NCBI RefSeq assembly: GCF_009371885.1
Contig: NZ_QLZA01000008.1
Coordinates: 62,001-126,000 of the forward strand
Direction of reading: 5' to 3'
Source of the DNA: Bifidobacterium tibiigranuli
GTDB lineage: Bacteria; Actinomycetota; Actinomycetes; Actinomycetales; Bifidobacteriaceae
Length of the DNA stretch: 64,000 bases
The notes under the pieces were generated by a model. The model saw only the letters and a list, made by a program, of their open reading frames with translations, searched no databases and had not been told where the DNA came from. Shown one piece after another: positions 55,855-64,000 of this stretch. Every line of letters begins with the position of its first letter. Within the stretch, counting starts at the first letter, position 1. A program made the position numbers and the translations under genes.

Positions 55855-57144
55855 TCAGTGCAGGTTCACGAGCCATAGGGACAATGTTGCGAAGAATATA
55901 CACAGGGGCACACTGACAAGCCCGATGACTGTAAAGCGTGTGAGGGTGATGCGTTTCCCATGCCCGTGTACGATCCTTCTCCACAGGATTGTTGCCAGAG
56001 AACCCGCGTAGGTAAGATTGGGGCCGATATTGACTCCGATGAGTACCGCCATCACCATGGTCGATCCGCTGGAGGCAGCCAGAGGTATCAGCAGCATCGC
56101 CGCTGGGAGATTATTCAACAGATTCGCAGCCAGAGCCGAGCAGCCCGCTACAGCCAGCAGCTTCACCAATATCGCTTCGCCGGAGAACAGAGGCGAGAGG
56201 AGGTTTCCCAGACCATTCCCGGAAAGCGCGGACACGACGACTGCCAGAGACAGCACAAATACCAGGAACGATAGGTTTGAATCCTTGCATATCCTTCGAA
56301 ATTCTTTCCCCAGTACGGCACTTTCGCGAATCACCCTATGCACGAACAACACCATGCAAGCCAACACGGCAACCCAGAATGGGGAAGCTCCCAGCGAGCT
56401 CGATATCATAAAGCCGATTAGGGAAGCTATCACCACACACAGGGCAAATATCGGGACGTTCCCCTTTGAGCCTTCACTGGTATCTTCCCCATCAGGATTG
56501 GCGCTGCCTTCGAGCAGGACGTCATCTGAAAAAGAGGATCGGAACGCCACACGCATCACGATGTATTCAATGGCCACAGCCGCGCACCACGGCAGGAACA
56601 TTGTCCGCGCGAAACCAAGAAAGTCAAGACCGGAGCTGTTCATGGCGAGAAGATTCGTCAAATTCGACACCGGCAGCAGCAATGACGCCGTATTGGCCAG
56701 ATGACAGGCCGCATATGTATACGGACGAAAATCCGCACGCGCCCGGCTCGTCATATGCAGTATGACCGGCGTCAAAAGCAGCACGGTTGCATCAAGACTC
56801 AGTGCAGCCGTCACTGTCGCGCACATGAGAAATGACAGCAGAAACAATCGCAAGGGATTGCCGTGCGAAAGCCTGACCGCTTCCCTCCCGAGATAAGAGA
56901 ACAGACCTTCCCTCTCGCATAACCCTGCAAGAATCAGACATGCCCCCAGGAACAATGCGGTCGGCATCAGCTCGCCGATCTGGGAAACGGCGGCAGTCAC
57001 GGTGGTGGCCCCAATGGCAACAAGCAGCAACGCTCCGGCGAAGCCTGCCAAACCCTCAGGCACGCCACGCGGCTTTACGATCACCACCACAAGCAGACAC
57101 AGGAGCACCACGACGGCTGCGATCTCGTTAATCAATCCCGCCAT
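55855..57144 (-). CDS. ArsB/NhaD-type permease (IT superfamily), arsenite-efflux-like
   Basis: A 429-aa protein with about 11-12 membrane helices. The pair N-N-L-P-A-A near residue 350 and G-P-N-L-T-Y-A-G-S-L-A-T-I-L-W near 382-396 is the ArsB/SLC13 signature, and the N-terminal half has the matching D-A-T-V-L-L-L-T-P. The start at 57144 has GGGAGGTGGAG upstream, and a GTG two codons before is possible. No arsR or arsC is near, so the ion may be arsenite, Na+ or a dicarboxylate. Confidence 0.85.
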   Translation of the reverse strand: MAGLINEIAAVVVLLCLLVVVIVKPRGVPEGLAGFAGALLLVAIGATTVTAAVSQIGELMPTALFLGACLILAGLCEREGLFSYLGREAVRLSHGNPLRLFLLSFLMCATVTAALSLDATVLLLTPVILHMTSRARADFRPYTYAACHLANTASLLLPVSNLTNLLAMNSSGLDFLGFARTMFLPWCAAVAIEYIVMRVAFRSSFSDDVLLEGSANPDGEDTSEGSKGNVPIFALCVVIASLIGFMISSSLGASPFWVAVLACMVLFVHRVIRESAVLGKEFRRICKDSNLSFLVFVLSLAVVVSALSGNGLGNLLSPLFSGEAILVKLLAVAGCSALAANLLNNLPAAMLLIPLAASSGSTMVMAVLIGVNIGPNLTYAGSLATILWRRIVHGHGKRITLTRFTVIGLVSVPLCIFFATLSLWLVNLH

Positions 57145-57709
57145 CTCCACCTCCCAACGATTCTCCTATGGATGAACCACATTCCGACCGGCATCAGAGT
57201 ACACGCGACTCTAGGAGAATCGCGGAACGGGGATCATATCTGCTGAGAACAGCAAGGGCGTGCTCTCAACAAACCGCGGGACATCAATAAGGCTACGGCA
57301 TGTCAGAGCGTTTCGTAGATTCAAATACGGCGTCCCCGTATCCGCCAATGCACTTGGGTTCCACCCACACGCCTGCACGTGAATGCAAATCCATGTCTGG
57401 CATAAGGCATGAGGCGCCCTACCTCGAGTTCATCTCCTTCGCCGACAACCCCGATGGCACGAAGCATCACGAAAACACGCGAGAATACGCCATGGTTTCC
57501 ACGCCTTTGACGGGCCGCACCTCGGCTTGCACATCGCGCGCCGCCGGCGGCGCGGACGGCCGCTAAGCCAAGTTCGATCCTGCGCAGACAGAGCAGGCAG
57601 AGGACGATTCGCGCCACTTTCATAGAAGTCGCGCTTCACGAATCAGCAGTATCTGCATCCGTGAAGCGACCAGGCTGGACACGGTATCACGAAAACGGGC
57701 ATTGCCGCA
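57145..57709. other. 565-bp intergenic region
   Basis: No gene is supported. Frames such as 57300-57566 have no family features. A hairpin at 57628-57670 (GTCGCgcTTCACG against CGTGAAGCGAC, with an inner GCAG/CTGC) lies 40 bp beyond the nitroreductase stop and should end that operon. Confidence 0.5.
57628..57670 (-). terminator. terminator after the nitroreductase
   Basis: Arms 57628-57640 and 57660-57670 pair with a 2-base bulge, plus an inner 4-bp stem. It is located just past the nitroreductase stop. Confidence 0.55.
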
Positions 57710-58900
57710 TCATGGCCGTATCAGGCTCTGCACATCCCTGCGCATGCTCAGCGGAACGCTTCGCGTGGCGACGCCGACGCGCAGCAGCATCTGCACGGTG
57801 CCGCCATCCGGCGCATAGGCTTTTTTGAATTCGTCATAAGGTGCTTTCATCTCCGGATATTCCTCCAACACCTGGCTCAACGGCTGCATCGCCAGCCCCA
57901 GCGTATGTCCGATCAGTACCATCCTGCTGTACGCCATGCCGCTTTCGACCTGGTCAAGGCGGCTGTTTCCGGCGGTTCTGATCATGGCGTATGCGGGGGT
58001 ATGCCCGACGGAAGCCGCGGTGGATTTGATGAAGTTTTCGGATGCAGCCGCGCCGGCGTTCATGGACGGAAAAATCGTGACCAACCCCTGCAGCATATGC
58101 TTCATGAATCCGGAGACGCCCTGCCCTTCCACCGAATAACCGTATCGGTATTGGTTCTTCTGACGTTCGTTCGCGCGGAAAATGGCATCTGATTCGCCCA
58201 TAACGCGCGAAACGCCTGCCTCGATCGACGCGCTGCGCAACGCGAACCTGCCGATGTCGCCGAGATCGATCCGATCCTGGTACAGCGTGACGGAAACCCC
58301 GTCCGCCGAGGACAGCGCTTCGAGCGCCGCGACCTGCGCGCCGGTCAGTTTCGTCGCCCGATACGCCCCCCGGTTGGTGTCCGGCAGGAAGGAGGCATCG
58401 TACAGCATGCTGCTTCCAGGCTGCTGCTTGTTTAAGGCGATACGCGCGACCGGTTTCGAATCCATGCTTTTCGCGAGATCGGATTCGTCGTACGCGCCGT
58501 CAGGGAAAAGACTGATGTCGGCGCGGTACCCTTCTTTTTCGCCTGCCACCGCGACGTATTCGAGAAAAGTCCCCTGCGAGATCATCAGCTGCCGCGAGTA
58601 TGGGTCGACCTCCTTGGTCATCCGAGAGCTGTCGGCATACAAATAGAACACCATGGGATCGGACTTGTCGAGGCTGATCTTCCACGGCTGCATATTGTGG
58701 TTGCTTGCCGCCAGCAGCCCGACGGACGCGAGGCGCATTCTAGGATCGGCATATTTGCCGGCATAGCTTTTCGACCAAGGCTCCATATACGTCTGCTTCA
58801 TAAAACCTCCGCTCACGCAGTACAGCGCGGCCGCTGCGACGAGACACAGCGCGGCGATGACCGCCACGGTCAATCGTAGGATGCTAAACGCCTTCTTCAT
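57710..58900 (-). CDS. membrane-anchored nitroreductase-family (Acg-like) protein
   Basis: A 396-aa protein. The N-terminus is K-K-A-F-S-I-L-R followed by a hydrophobic helix (about residues 9-30), so it is anchored or exported. The rest has the divergent nitroreductase fold of Acg/Tat-type proteins (A-A-S-N-H-N-M-Q-P-W-K near 65-75; R-V-G-V-A-T-R-S-V-P near 380). Family members bind FMN and may lack classic reductase activity. It overlaps the TetR gene by 17 bp, and the start at 58900 has GGAGAAGAG upstream. Confidence 0.82.
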   Translation of the reverse strand: MKKAFSILRLTVAVIAALCLVAAAALYCVSGGFMKQTYMEPWSKSYAGKYADPRMRLASVGLLAASNHNMQPWKISLDKSDPMVFYLYADSSRMTKEVDPYSRQLMISQGTFLEYVAVAGEKEGYRADISLFPDGAYDESDLAKSMDSKPVARIALNKQQPGSSMLYDASFLPDTNRGAYRATKLTGAQVAALEALSSADGVSVTLYQDRIDLGDIGRFALRSASIEAGVSRVMGESDAIFRANERQKNQYRYGYSVEGQGVSGFMKHMLQGLVTIFPSMNAGAAASENFIKSTAASVGHTPAYAMIRTAGNSRLDQVESGMAYSRMVLIGHTLGLAMQPLSQVLEEYPEMKAPYDEFKKAYAPDGGTVQMLLRVGVATRSVPLSMRRDVQSLIRP

Positions 58901-59561
58901 CGGGCTCTTCTCCATTCACGCCGATCAGCCTCATCATCAGCCGGAAGGACTGCGATATGAACTCATCGGATTCGATGCCGTGGTAGTGCTTCAGATAATC
59001 GGCCTTTTTCTTTCCTGTGGCATAGATTCCGATGGTGCACGCCCATAACAGCACGGCGGCCTGCTCGGTATCGAGCCCGCCGCGCAGCGTTCCCTCGGCG
59101 ACGCCTTTACGCAGCGCGCGGGACAGATATCCGAATATCACTTCGCCCAGTCGATAGCATTCCGCTTTCGATTCGTCTTGCATTCTGCTTTGACTGGCGG
59201 AATCCGTCGTTTCGTATTCCATGATCGCCGTGCAGTAGTCGGGGCGGCTCCTGCTGAATTCGAAGAAGGCCAAGAAGATGGCATGCAGCTCGTCCGCGGC
59301 ATTCTGGGGTGGCCTTGCATGACGGCTGCCTTCGATCATGCCGATCAGCAACCGGTAGCCGCGTATCATGATTTCGCAATAGATCTGCTCCTTGCTGCTG
59401 AAATACGTGTAGACGGTTCGTTTGCTGAACTCCGCCTCCTTGGCCAGCTCGTCCATCGACGCGTTTTCAAATCCCTTGCGGGAAAACACCCGCTCGGCGG
59501 CATCGACGATGTCCCTTTTCCTGATTTCCTGTTCCTGCTGTTTTCTTCCGCTGTATCCCAT
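58884..59561 (-). CDS. TetR-family regulator with a G9 tract before its start
   Basis: A 225-aa protein. The HTH A-S-M-D-E-L-A-K-E-A-E-F-S-K-R-T-V-Y-T-Y-F is at about residues 34-54, with a helical ligand domain (TetR_C-like) behind it. The start at 59561 follows a GAGGG-type site inside a run of nine Gs. It is the first gene of the operon with the nitroreductase and has a perfect palindromic operator 40 bp upstream, so it probably represses its own operon. Confidence 0.92.
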   Translation of the reverse strand: MGYSGRKQQEQEIRKRDIVDAAERVFSRKGFENASMDELAKEAEFSKRTVYTYFSSKEQIYCEIMIRGYRLLIGMIEGSRHARPPQNAADELHAIFLAFFEFSRSRPDYCTAIMEYETTDSASQSRMQDESKAECYRLGEVIFGYLSRALRKGVAEGTLRGGLDTEQAAVLLWACTIGIYATGKKKADYLKHYHGIESDEFISQSFRLMMRLIGVNGEEPDEEGV

Positions 59562-59564
59562 CCG

Positions 59565-59573
59565 CCCCCCCCC
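59565..59573. repeat. homopolymer of nine G:C pairs at the tetR ribosome-binding site
   Basis: Nine Cs on the plus strand (Gs on the coding strand) lie 4 to 12 bases before the start codon of the TetR gene. Slippage there would change SD-to-start spacing. Confidence 0.9.
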
Positions 59574-59600
59574 TCTTTGATTGCACATACTTGCAATTAA

Positions 59601-59617
59601 GTAAACTATGAGTTTAC
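59601..59617. promoter_or_regulatory. perfect TetR-type operator
   Basis: GTAAACT (59601-59607) and AGTTTAC (59611-59617) form a perfect 17-bp palindrome with a 3-base centre. It lies 40 bp upstream of the TetR start in AT-rich promoter sequence. Confidence 0.75.
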
Positions 59618-59972
59618 CTAAAACTGTACGATACGCGCACTCGTCTGTCAATTTGCGATGGCTGCCAGGCCGGAGCCTGATTGCGCGCCTCGTGTGGAAT
59701 CGGAATCAAGGCGGCCCGGAGGGAATCGGCCCATCACGGGGCGCCCCATGCTCGGCTTGTCGCGTCGTGGCGCGGCGCACCATGAGGAACCTTCTGCGAG
59801 CCGCCTTCTTTTCGCCCCTAGCGTCGTTCACGACATGCAGCCATCCGCAGGGGGCCACGCGCGATAGACTCGCTGCAGTCTGCCGGTTTTCGCAGTGATC
59901 ATTGGCGCACGTCTTGCCAGCGCAGCGCCCGTCAACGCGATACCCGCCTCACCCCGATCCAAGGAGCCTGCC
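59618..59972. other. 355-bp intergenic region upstream of the aldolase gene
   Basis: No gene is supported on either strand. It should carry the promoter of the aldolase gene (its SD is AAGGAG at about 59959-59964). Composition is GC-rich with no clear -10/-35 pair. Confidence 0.5.
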
Positions 59973-60998
59973 ATGCTTTCATTCACGAACGATTACAGCG
60001 AAGGCGCGCATCCTCGCATCCTCGAGCGCTTCGCCGAGACCAACATGGAGCAGCTGCCGGGATACGGCTGTGACCGCTACACCGAAAGCGCCGCGAAGAA
60101 AATCCGTGAGGCGTGCGGCGCTCCCGAGGCTGACGTGTGGTTCCTAACCGGTGGCACACAGACGAACCAGACCGTCATCGACGCCGTCACTCCCCCATAT
60201 GCCGGAGTCGTCGCCGCGAGCAGCGGGCATGTCAACGTGCATGAGGCCGGGGCCATCGAGCATACCGGGCATAAGGTGCTCACGCTGCCGGAGCACGACG
60301 GCAAGGTGGACGCCAGCGAACTCGACCAATACTGCCGCGATTTCTACGCCGACGCCAACTACGAGCACATGGTCTTCCCCGGCACGCTCTACATCTCGCA
60401 CCCCACCGAATACGGCACGCTGTATTCCAAGACTGAGCTTGAGGCGCTCGCCGCGGTATGCCATCGCTATGAGCTGGCTTTCTTCCTCGACGGAGCACGG
60501 CTTGGCTACGGCCTGAGCGCCGAAGGCACCGACGTGACGCTTGAGGACATCGCCAGGCTCACCGACGTGTTCTACATCGGCGGCACCAAGGTCGGCGCGC
60601 TGTGCGGCGAAGCGGTGGTCTTCCCGAAGGGCAATAGTCCGAAGCATTTCCTCACGCTGATCAAGCAGCACGGCGCCTTGCTGGCCAAGGGCTGGCTGAC
60701 CGGATTGCAGTTCGACACGCTGTTCACCGACGGGCTGTATCTCGATATCGCCCGAAATGCTAACGACAAGGCCAATCAGATTCGCAAGGCGCTGGTCTCC
60801 AATGGCTACGAGCTGGCCTACGAGAACCCTACGAACCAGATCATGGTGAATATGGACACCGCAATTGTCGAACGCCTGTCGAAGGACGTGGAGATGGGCT
60901 TCATGCGCAAGGTCGACGACAGGCATACGATCATGCGCCTGTGCACCAGCTGGGCCACCACGCAGGAGCACACCGACCAGCTCATCGCGCTGCTGTAG
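59973..60998 (+). CDS. L-threonine aldolase family enzyme (PLP-dependent)
   Basis: A 341-aa aminotransferase-fold enzyme cleaving threonine-type beta-hydroxy amino acids to glycine and an aldehyde. Visible: N-D-Y-S-E-G-A-H-P near residue 5, G-G-T-Q-T-N near 65, L-D-G-A-R-L-G-Y near 175, and the PLP lysine in Y-I-G-G-T-K-V-G near 200-207. The start at 59973 follows AAGGAG. It is monocistronic, with a hairpin downstream. Confidence 0.9.
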   Translation: MLSFTNDYSEGAHPRILERFAETNMEQLPGYGCDRYTESAAKKIREACGAPEADVWFLTGGTQTNQTVIDAVTPPYAGVVAASSGHVNVHEAGAIEHTGHKVLTLPEHDGKVDASELDQYCRDFYADANYEHMVFPGTLYISHPTEYGTLYSKTELEALAAVCHRYELAFFLDGARLGYGLSAEGTDVTLEDIARLTDVFYIGGTKVGALCGEAVVFPKGNSPKHFLTLIKQHGALLAKGWLTGLQFDTLFTDGLYLDIARNANDKANQIRKALVSNGYELAYENPTNQIMVNMDTAIVERLSKDVEMGFMRKVDDRHTIMRLCTSWATTQEHTDQLIALL

Positions 60999-61037
60999 GC
61001 GCTTATCACTGTCGATCACTGTCTCATTGTTCGTTTC

Positions 61038-61074
61038 GCTCACACTTTTTTGGCAGGGATCACAAAGTGTGAGC
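61038..61074. terminator. terminator after the aldolase gene
   Basis: Arms 61038-61048 and 61064-61074 pair perfectly over 11 bp, with a 15-base loop. It is 39 bp beyond the stop. Confidence 0.7.
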
Positions 61075-61129
61075 CGGCATCGCCATGCCTTGACGTTTCC
61101 CGATACACCACGGATGGCACAATGGTCAT

Positions 61130-62452
61130 ATGAGCGAAAACAGCCTGAATCGTCCTGCCTCGACGTCCGCCACCACGCAGTCCATTCCTCCCATTTCTTC
61201 CTTGACCATCGACCGACCCCTTGGCACGCCTTTGGGCACGAAGCCGACCCGCGTGCTGCTGCTGGGGTCAGGCGAGCTGGGCAAAGAGGTCACCATCGAG
61301 CTGATGCGACTTGGCGCTTGGGTATGCGCTGCGGACAGCTATACTGGTGCCCCTGCGGCCCAGGTGGCGCATGAGGCGCAGGTACTTGACATGGCGGACG
61401 CGCAGAAACTCAATGCACTCATAGCCCGCGTAAAGCCGGACATCATCATCCCCGAAGTAGAGGCCATCGCCACTGCCGAGCTGGCCAAGGCGGCCCAATC
61501 AGGCATTCAGGTGGTGCCGAGCTCCGGCATCGCCGCGATCTGCATGGATCGCGAGCGGCTGCGCGTGCTGGCCCATGACGAGCTTGGCCTGCCCACGACG
61601 CCATACCGTTTTGCCGGGTCCTTCGAGGAGCTTAGCGCCGGTGCCGAAGCCGTAGGCTACCCTTGCGTCGTCAAGCCGATTATGAGCTCTTCCGGTCATG
61701 GGCAGTCGGTTGTTGAAAGCTCGGAGCATCTTGAACAGGCCTGGCAGGAGGCGCAGACCGGCCGCCGGGCAGCGAACGACGGTACTGTTTCGCGCGTCAT
61801 TGTTGAAGCACTGGTGCCGCTGGCCTATGAACTGACTGTGCTCACCGTCAGCTCCCGTGCGGGCGTGGTCACCTGCGCACCCATCGGGCAGCGGCAGGAT
61901 CATGGGGATTATCGCGAGTCCTGGCAGCCAGCCAACGTCGATGAGGTGACGCTGGCGACCGCACAACGCATCGCCTGCACTGCGGTGCTGGGCATGGTCG
62001 ATCAGGCGCAGCGCGAAGGAGAACGCGGCTGGGGCGTGTTCGGCGTGGAGCTGTTCGTGCTAGACAACGGCACCGTGCTCTTCAACGAGGTCTCCCCCAG
62101 GCCTCATGACACAGGCATGGTGACCATGATGTCGCAGCGCCTGAGCGAATTCGCACTGCACGCCCGAGCCGTGCTGGGGCTGCCGGTGACGCAGGAGCAT
62201 TTGGATTTGACCGTGCGACAGGGTTCGGTCGCGGCGAGCCACGCGATTGTGATTGAGGGCGAAGGCGAGGCTGTGTTCTCGAATCTGCCCGAGGCGCTGT
62301 CCGAGCCGGACACTGACCTGCGTATTTTCGCCAAGCCCGCCGTACACGGCCATCGGCGCATGGCGGTGTCGCTGGCAACCGGCAAGGATGTTGACGAGGC
62401 GCGAGCGCGAGCCGCACAGGTGGCGGATACGCTCAACATCGCGATTGCCTGA
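61130..62452 (+). CDS. purT: formate-dependent phosphoribosylglycinamide formyltransferase
   Basis: PurT makes FGAR from GAR using formate and ATP, without folate. The 440-aa ATP-grasp protein has the L-L-G-S-G-E-L-G-K-E motif at about residues 45-54 and C-V-V-K-P-I-M-S-S-S-G-H-G-Q near 183-195. The conserved N-E-V-S-P-R-P-H-D-T-G-M-V and R-x-F-A-K-P segments follow. The N-terminal 25 residues are Ser/Thr-rich and absent from the E. coli enzyme. It precedes purC by 260 bp. Confidence 0.95.
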   Translation: MSENSLNRPASTSATTQSIPPISSLTIDRPLGTPLGTKPTRVLLLGSGELGKEVTIELMRLGAWVCAADSYTGAPAAQVAHEAQVLDMADAQKLNALIARVKPDIIIPEVEAIATAELAKAAQSGIQVVPSSGIAAICMDRERLRVLAHDELGLPTTPYRFAGSFEELSAGAEAVGYPCVVKPIMSSSGHGQSVVESSEHLEQAWQEAQTGRRAANDGTVSRVIVEALVPLAYELTVLTVSSRAGVVTCAPIGQRQDHGDYRESWQPANVDEVTLATAQRIACTAVLGMVDQAQREGERGWGVFGVELFVLDNGTVLFNEVSPRPHDTGMVTMMSQRLSEFALHARAVLGLPVTQEHLDLTVRQGSVAASHAIVIEGEGEAVFSNLPEALSEPDTDLRIFAKPAVHGHRRMAVSLATGKDVDEARARAAQVADTLNIAIA

Positions 62453-62712
62453 TGTTTCCATACAATTTGTGTGCCATGTCGGCCCGTTAGCCACCTTGTT
62501 CAGGTGTCTTCAAGTTGCAATGCGTGCGAATTGTCCGTTTTTCGATGGTATCTACGTTATGTGTAGTGCTTATCCACCCTTGCGGGGAGATAACAGCACA
62601 AAGTTCGCCGTCTGCTCGGTCATCCGTGTCGTTGTAACCTCTGCTTGCTACGCTGTGAGCGTCAATTCACTGCTCCAAATCTTGTGGAAAAGACATACGC
62701 GAAAGGCGGGTC

Positions 62713-63465
62713 ATGGAGAAACTGGAGAAGCTCTACGAGGGCAAGGCCAAGAAACTCTACGCAACCAACGATCCGGACATTCTCTGGGTCGAATACATGA
62801 ATCAGGCGACCGCCGGCAACGGCGCGAAGAAAGCCCAGATCGAGGGCAAGGGCGAGCTGAACAATCACATCACCTCCGTCATCTTCGACCTGCTCAAGGC
62901 CCGAGGCGTGGAAAGCCACTTCGTGCAGCGCCTGTCCGACACCGAGCAGCTGGTGCGCCGCATGAATATGTTCCCGCTTGAGATCATCATGCGCAACACC
63001 GCCGCAGGGTCGTTCGCGCAGCGCTACGGCGTCGCTGAAGGCACGGAGCTGAAGAAGCCCATCCTCGAATTCTGCGTGAAGTCCGACGAGCTGGGCGACC
63101 CCTTCATCAACGATGACGGCATCATTGCCTTGGGGCTGGCCAGCGAAGAAGAGCTTGCCACGATTTCGCGTCAGGCACGCGCTGTCAACGACGCGCTGCT
63201 CGACATCTTCACGAAGATCGGCGTGCAGCTGGTCGATTTCAAGATCGAAGAGGGCAAGACGGGCGACGGGAAGATTCTCCTGGCCGACGAAATCACCCCC
63301 GACACCTGCCGCCTGTGGAACAAGGACAGCAAGGACGGCAAGGTCGAGCATCTCGACAAGGACCTTTTCCGCAGAGATCTGGGCGACATCATCCCTGCCT
63401 ATGAGGATATCTACGCACGCCTGACCGCGCTGGCCAAGGACGAGGGCATCACCCCCAGCGCATGA
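62713..63465 (+). CDS. purC: SAICAR synthetase
   Basis: PurC joins CAIR and aspartate. The 250-aa enzyme shows Y-E-G-K-A-K near residue 8 (ATP loop) and R-N-x-A-A-G-S near 94-100, the SAICAR signature. [13 protein letters not shown] is near 190. AAAGGCGGG lies upstream of the start. A 14-bp perfect hairpin follows the stop, then purL. Confidence 0.97.
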   Translation: MEKLEKLYEGKAKKLYATNDPDILWVEYMNQATAGNGAKKAQIEGKGELNNHITSVIFDLLKARGVESHFVQRLSDTEQLVRRMNMFPLEIIMRNTAAGSFAQRYGVAEGTELKKPILEFCVKSDELGDPFINDDGIIALGLASEEELATISRQARAVNDALLDIFTKIGVQLVDFKIEEGKTGDGKILLADEITPDTCRLWNKDSKDGKVEHLDKDLFRRDLGDIIPAYEDIYARLTALAKDEGITPSA

Positions 63466-63470
63466 CCGCA

Positions 63471-63505
63471 ATCGCCTGCATCCGTCAGCCTCGGATGCAG
63501 GCGAT
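63471..63505. terminator. hairpin between purC and purL
   Basis: Perfect 14-bp arms, 63471-63484 and 63492-63505, with a 7-base loop. It lies 5 bp beyond the purC stop. It is not followed by a T run, so it may attenuate instead of fully stopping transcription into purL. Confidence 0.7.
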
Positions 63506-63562
63506 GTTCATTTGTATGGTGCGATACCACACTGCATTGGCCGCGCATCATACGACACACTG

Positions 63563-63647
63563 TGGAATGAAACACTCAGTAAAATACAGCACATTGTGAA
63601 ATACGACGCCCAGTGAAATACAACACTCGGTGAAAACCACAACCATC
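63563..63647. repeat. five degenerate 17-bp tandem repeats upstream of purL
   Basis: Units of 17 bp start at 63563, 63580, 63597, 63614 and 63631. The best conserved part is TGAAATACAACACTC-like; units 2 to 4 share TRAAATAC. They lie 67-151 bp before the purL start. Confidence 0.75.
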
Positions 63648-63713
63648 CAACAATAAGCACATAGGCATTCCGTGTATTCCGTGCTCAAGCACCGACCGAA
63701 GGACAGGACAAGA

Positions 63714-64000
63714 GTGGCTCAGACAAACACTGCGGCACAGGCGAACGCAACAGCTCATGGCAATCATGACAATGCGATCGTTTTTCGTATCTACGTGGAG
63801 AAGAAGCCCGGATTCGACGTTGAGGCGCAGCAATTGCGCAGCGAGCTCGTCACGATTCTCGGCATCACGGGCATCACCGGGCTGCGCATGATCAACCGCT
63901 ATGACGTGCAAGGCATCGACGCCGCGCTGTTCGATCAGGCCGTGGCGACCGTGTTCAGCGAGCCGCAGGTCGATACGGTTTCCGCGACGCTTCCAGAAAT
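63714..64000 (+). CDS. purL: phosphoribosylformylglycinamidine synthase (5' part, cut by the window end)
   Basis: The 95 visible codons from GTG 63714 begin with a low-complexity Ala/Asn/Thr stretch, then F-R-I-Y-V-E-K-K-P-G-F-D, and G-I-T-G-L-R-M-I-N-R-Y-D-V. This is the N-terminal PurS-like domain of the long single-chain FGAM synthase. The start is GTG, with AAGGACAGGA upstream; an earlier GTG at 63681 is possible. Order purC-purL is normal for bifidobacteria. Confidence 0.88.
   Translation, partial: MAQTNTAAQANATAHGNHDNAIVFRIYVEKKPGFDVEAQQLRSELVTILGITGITGLRMINRYDVQGIDAALFDQAVATVFSEPQVDTVSATLPE

Noticed and set aside
57300..57566. 88-codon plus-strand frame upstream of the nitroreductase
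   Set aside because: Irregular composition and no SD or homology features. It sits in a decayed gap.
62453..62712. Possible purine riboswitch or DnaA box before purC (TTATCCACC)
   Set aside because: The single box has a mismatch, and no purine aptamer core (three-way junction) can be drawn.

Overview
This window reads as the chromosome of a Bifidobacterium or close relative (high-GC Actinobacteria, Bifidobacteriaceae). The reasons are the complete pupylation set (arc, dop, pup, pafA), an EF-P with the unmodified PGKGP tip, an actinobacterial PriA without helicase motifs, single-chain purL next to purC, and the str operon rpsL-rpsG-fusA-tuf. I cannot assign a species.

Layout. 0-2 kb: the end of a WxG-type small protein overlapping a Ser-hydrolase gene, a possible secreted pair. 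2.1-6.1 kb: purB overlapping a fusion of a membrane flippase and a kinase-like domain. 6.2-6.6 kb: HU and a strong terminator. 6.7-12.9 kb (minus): arc-dop-(IMPase-like)-pup-pafA. 13-23.4 kb: serB, then fmt, a HAD hydrolase, priA, cfa, metK, rpoZ, a DUF5808 membrane protein and its GntR regulator (minus). 23.7-26.8 kb: a ligase strikingly like VanA, then ilvD. 27-34.6 kb (minus): efp-nusB-carA-carB-pyrF-gmk, joining translation, transcription and pyrimidine genes. 35-36.2 kb: a frameshifted MFS gene. 36.6-41 kb (minus): the str operon. 41-42 kb: a DnaA-box cluster and a small membrane coiled-coil protein.

From 42 to 60 kb the content is accessory: MarR/quinone oxidoreductase, an ABC-2 exporter, an MFS drug pump, a GNAT enzyme, a DapA-like lyase and a membrane protein/XRE pair. 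Two identical tRNA-His genes lie 4.2 kb apart. They enclose two SDR oxidoreductases, a TetR regulator and a decayed ABC exporter. An ArsB-like permease and a TetR/nitroreductase operon follow. The window closes with a threonine aldolase and the purine genes purT, purC and purL (cut by the window end).

Most notable points: (1) the pyrF-type gene has lost two of the four catalytic residues of OMP decarboxylase; (2) the ligase at 23.8 kb has the VanA-type omega-loop histidine with no vanH or vanX beside it; (3) an IMPase-fold gene with a damaged metal site sits inside the pupylation cluster, whose ATPase lacks the proteasome-docking tail; (4) a non-oriC cluster of DnaA boxes lies upstream of the str operon; (5) 82-bp tRNA-His direct repeats flank decayed accessory DNA; (6) a G9 tract lies in the ribosome-binding region of a TetR gene that has a perfect operator. 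No CRISPR array, rRNA, transposase or integrase gene was seen.
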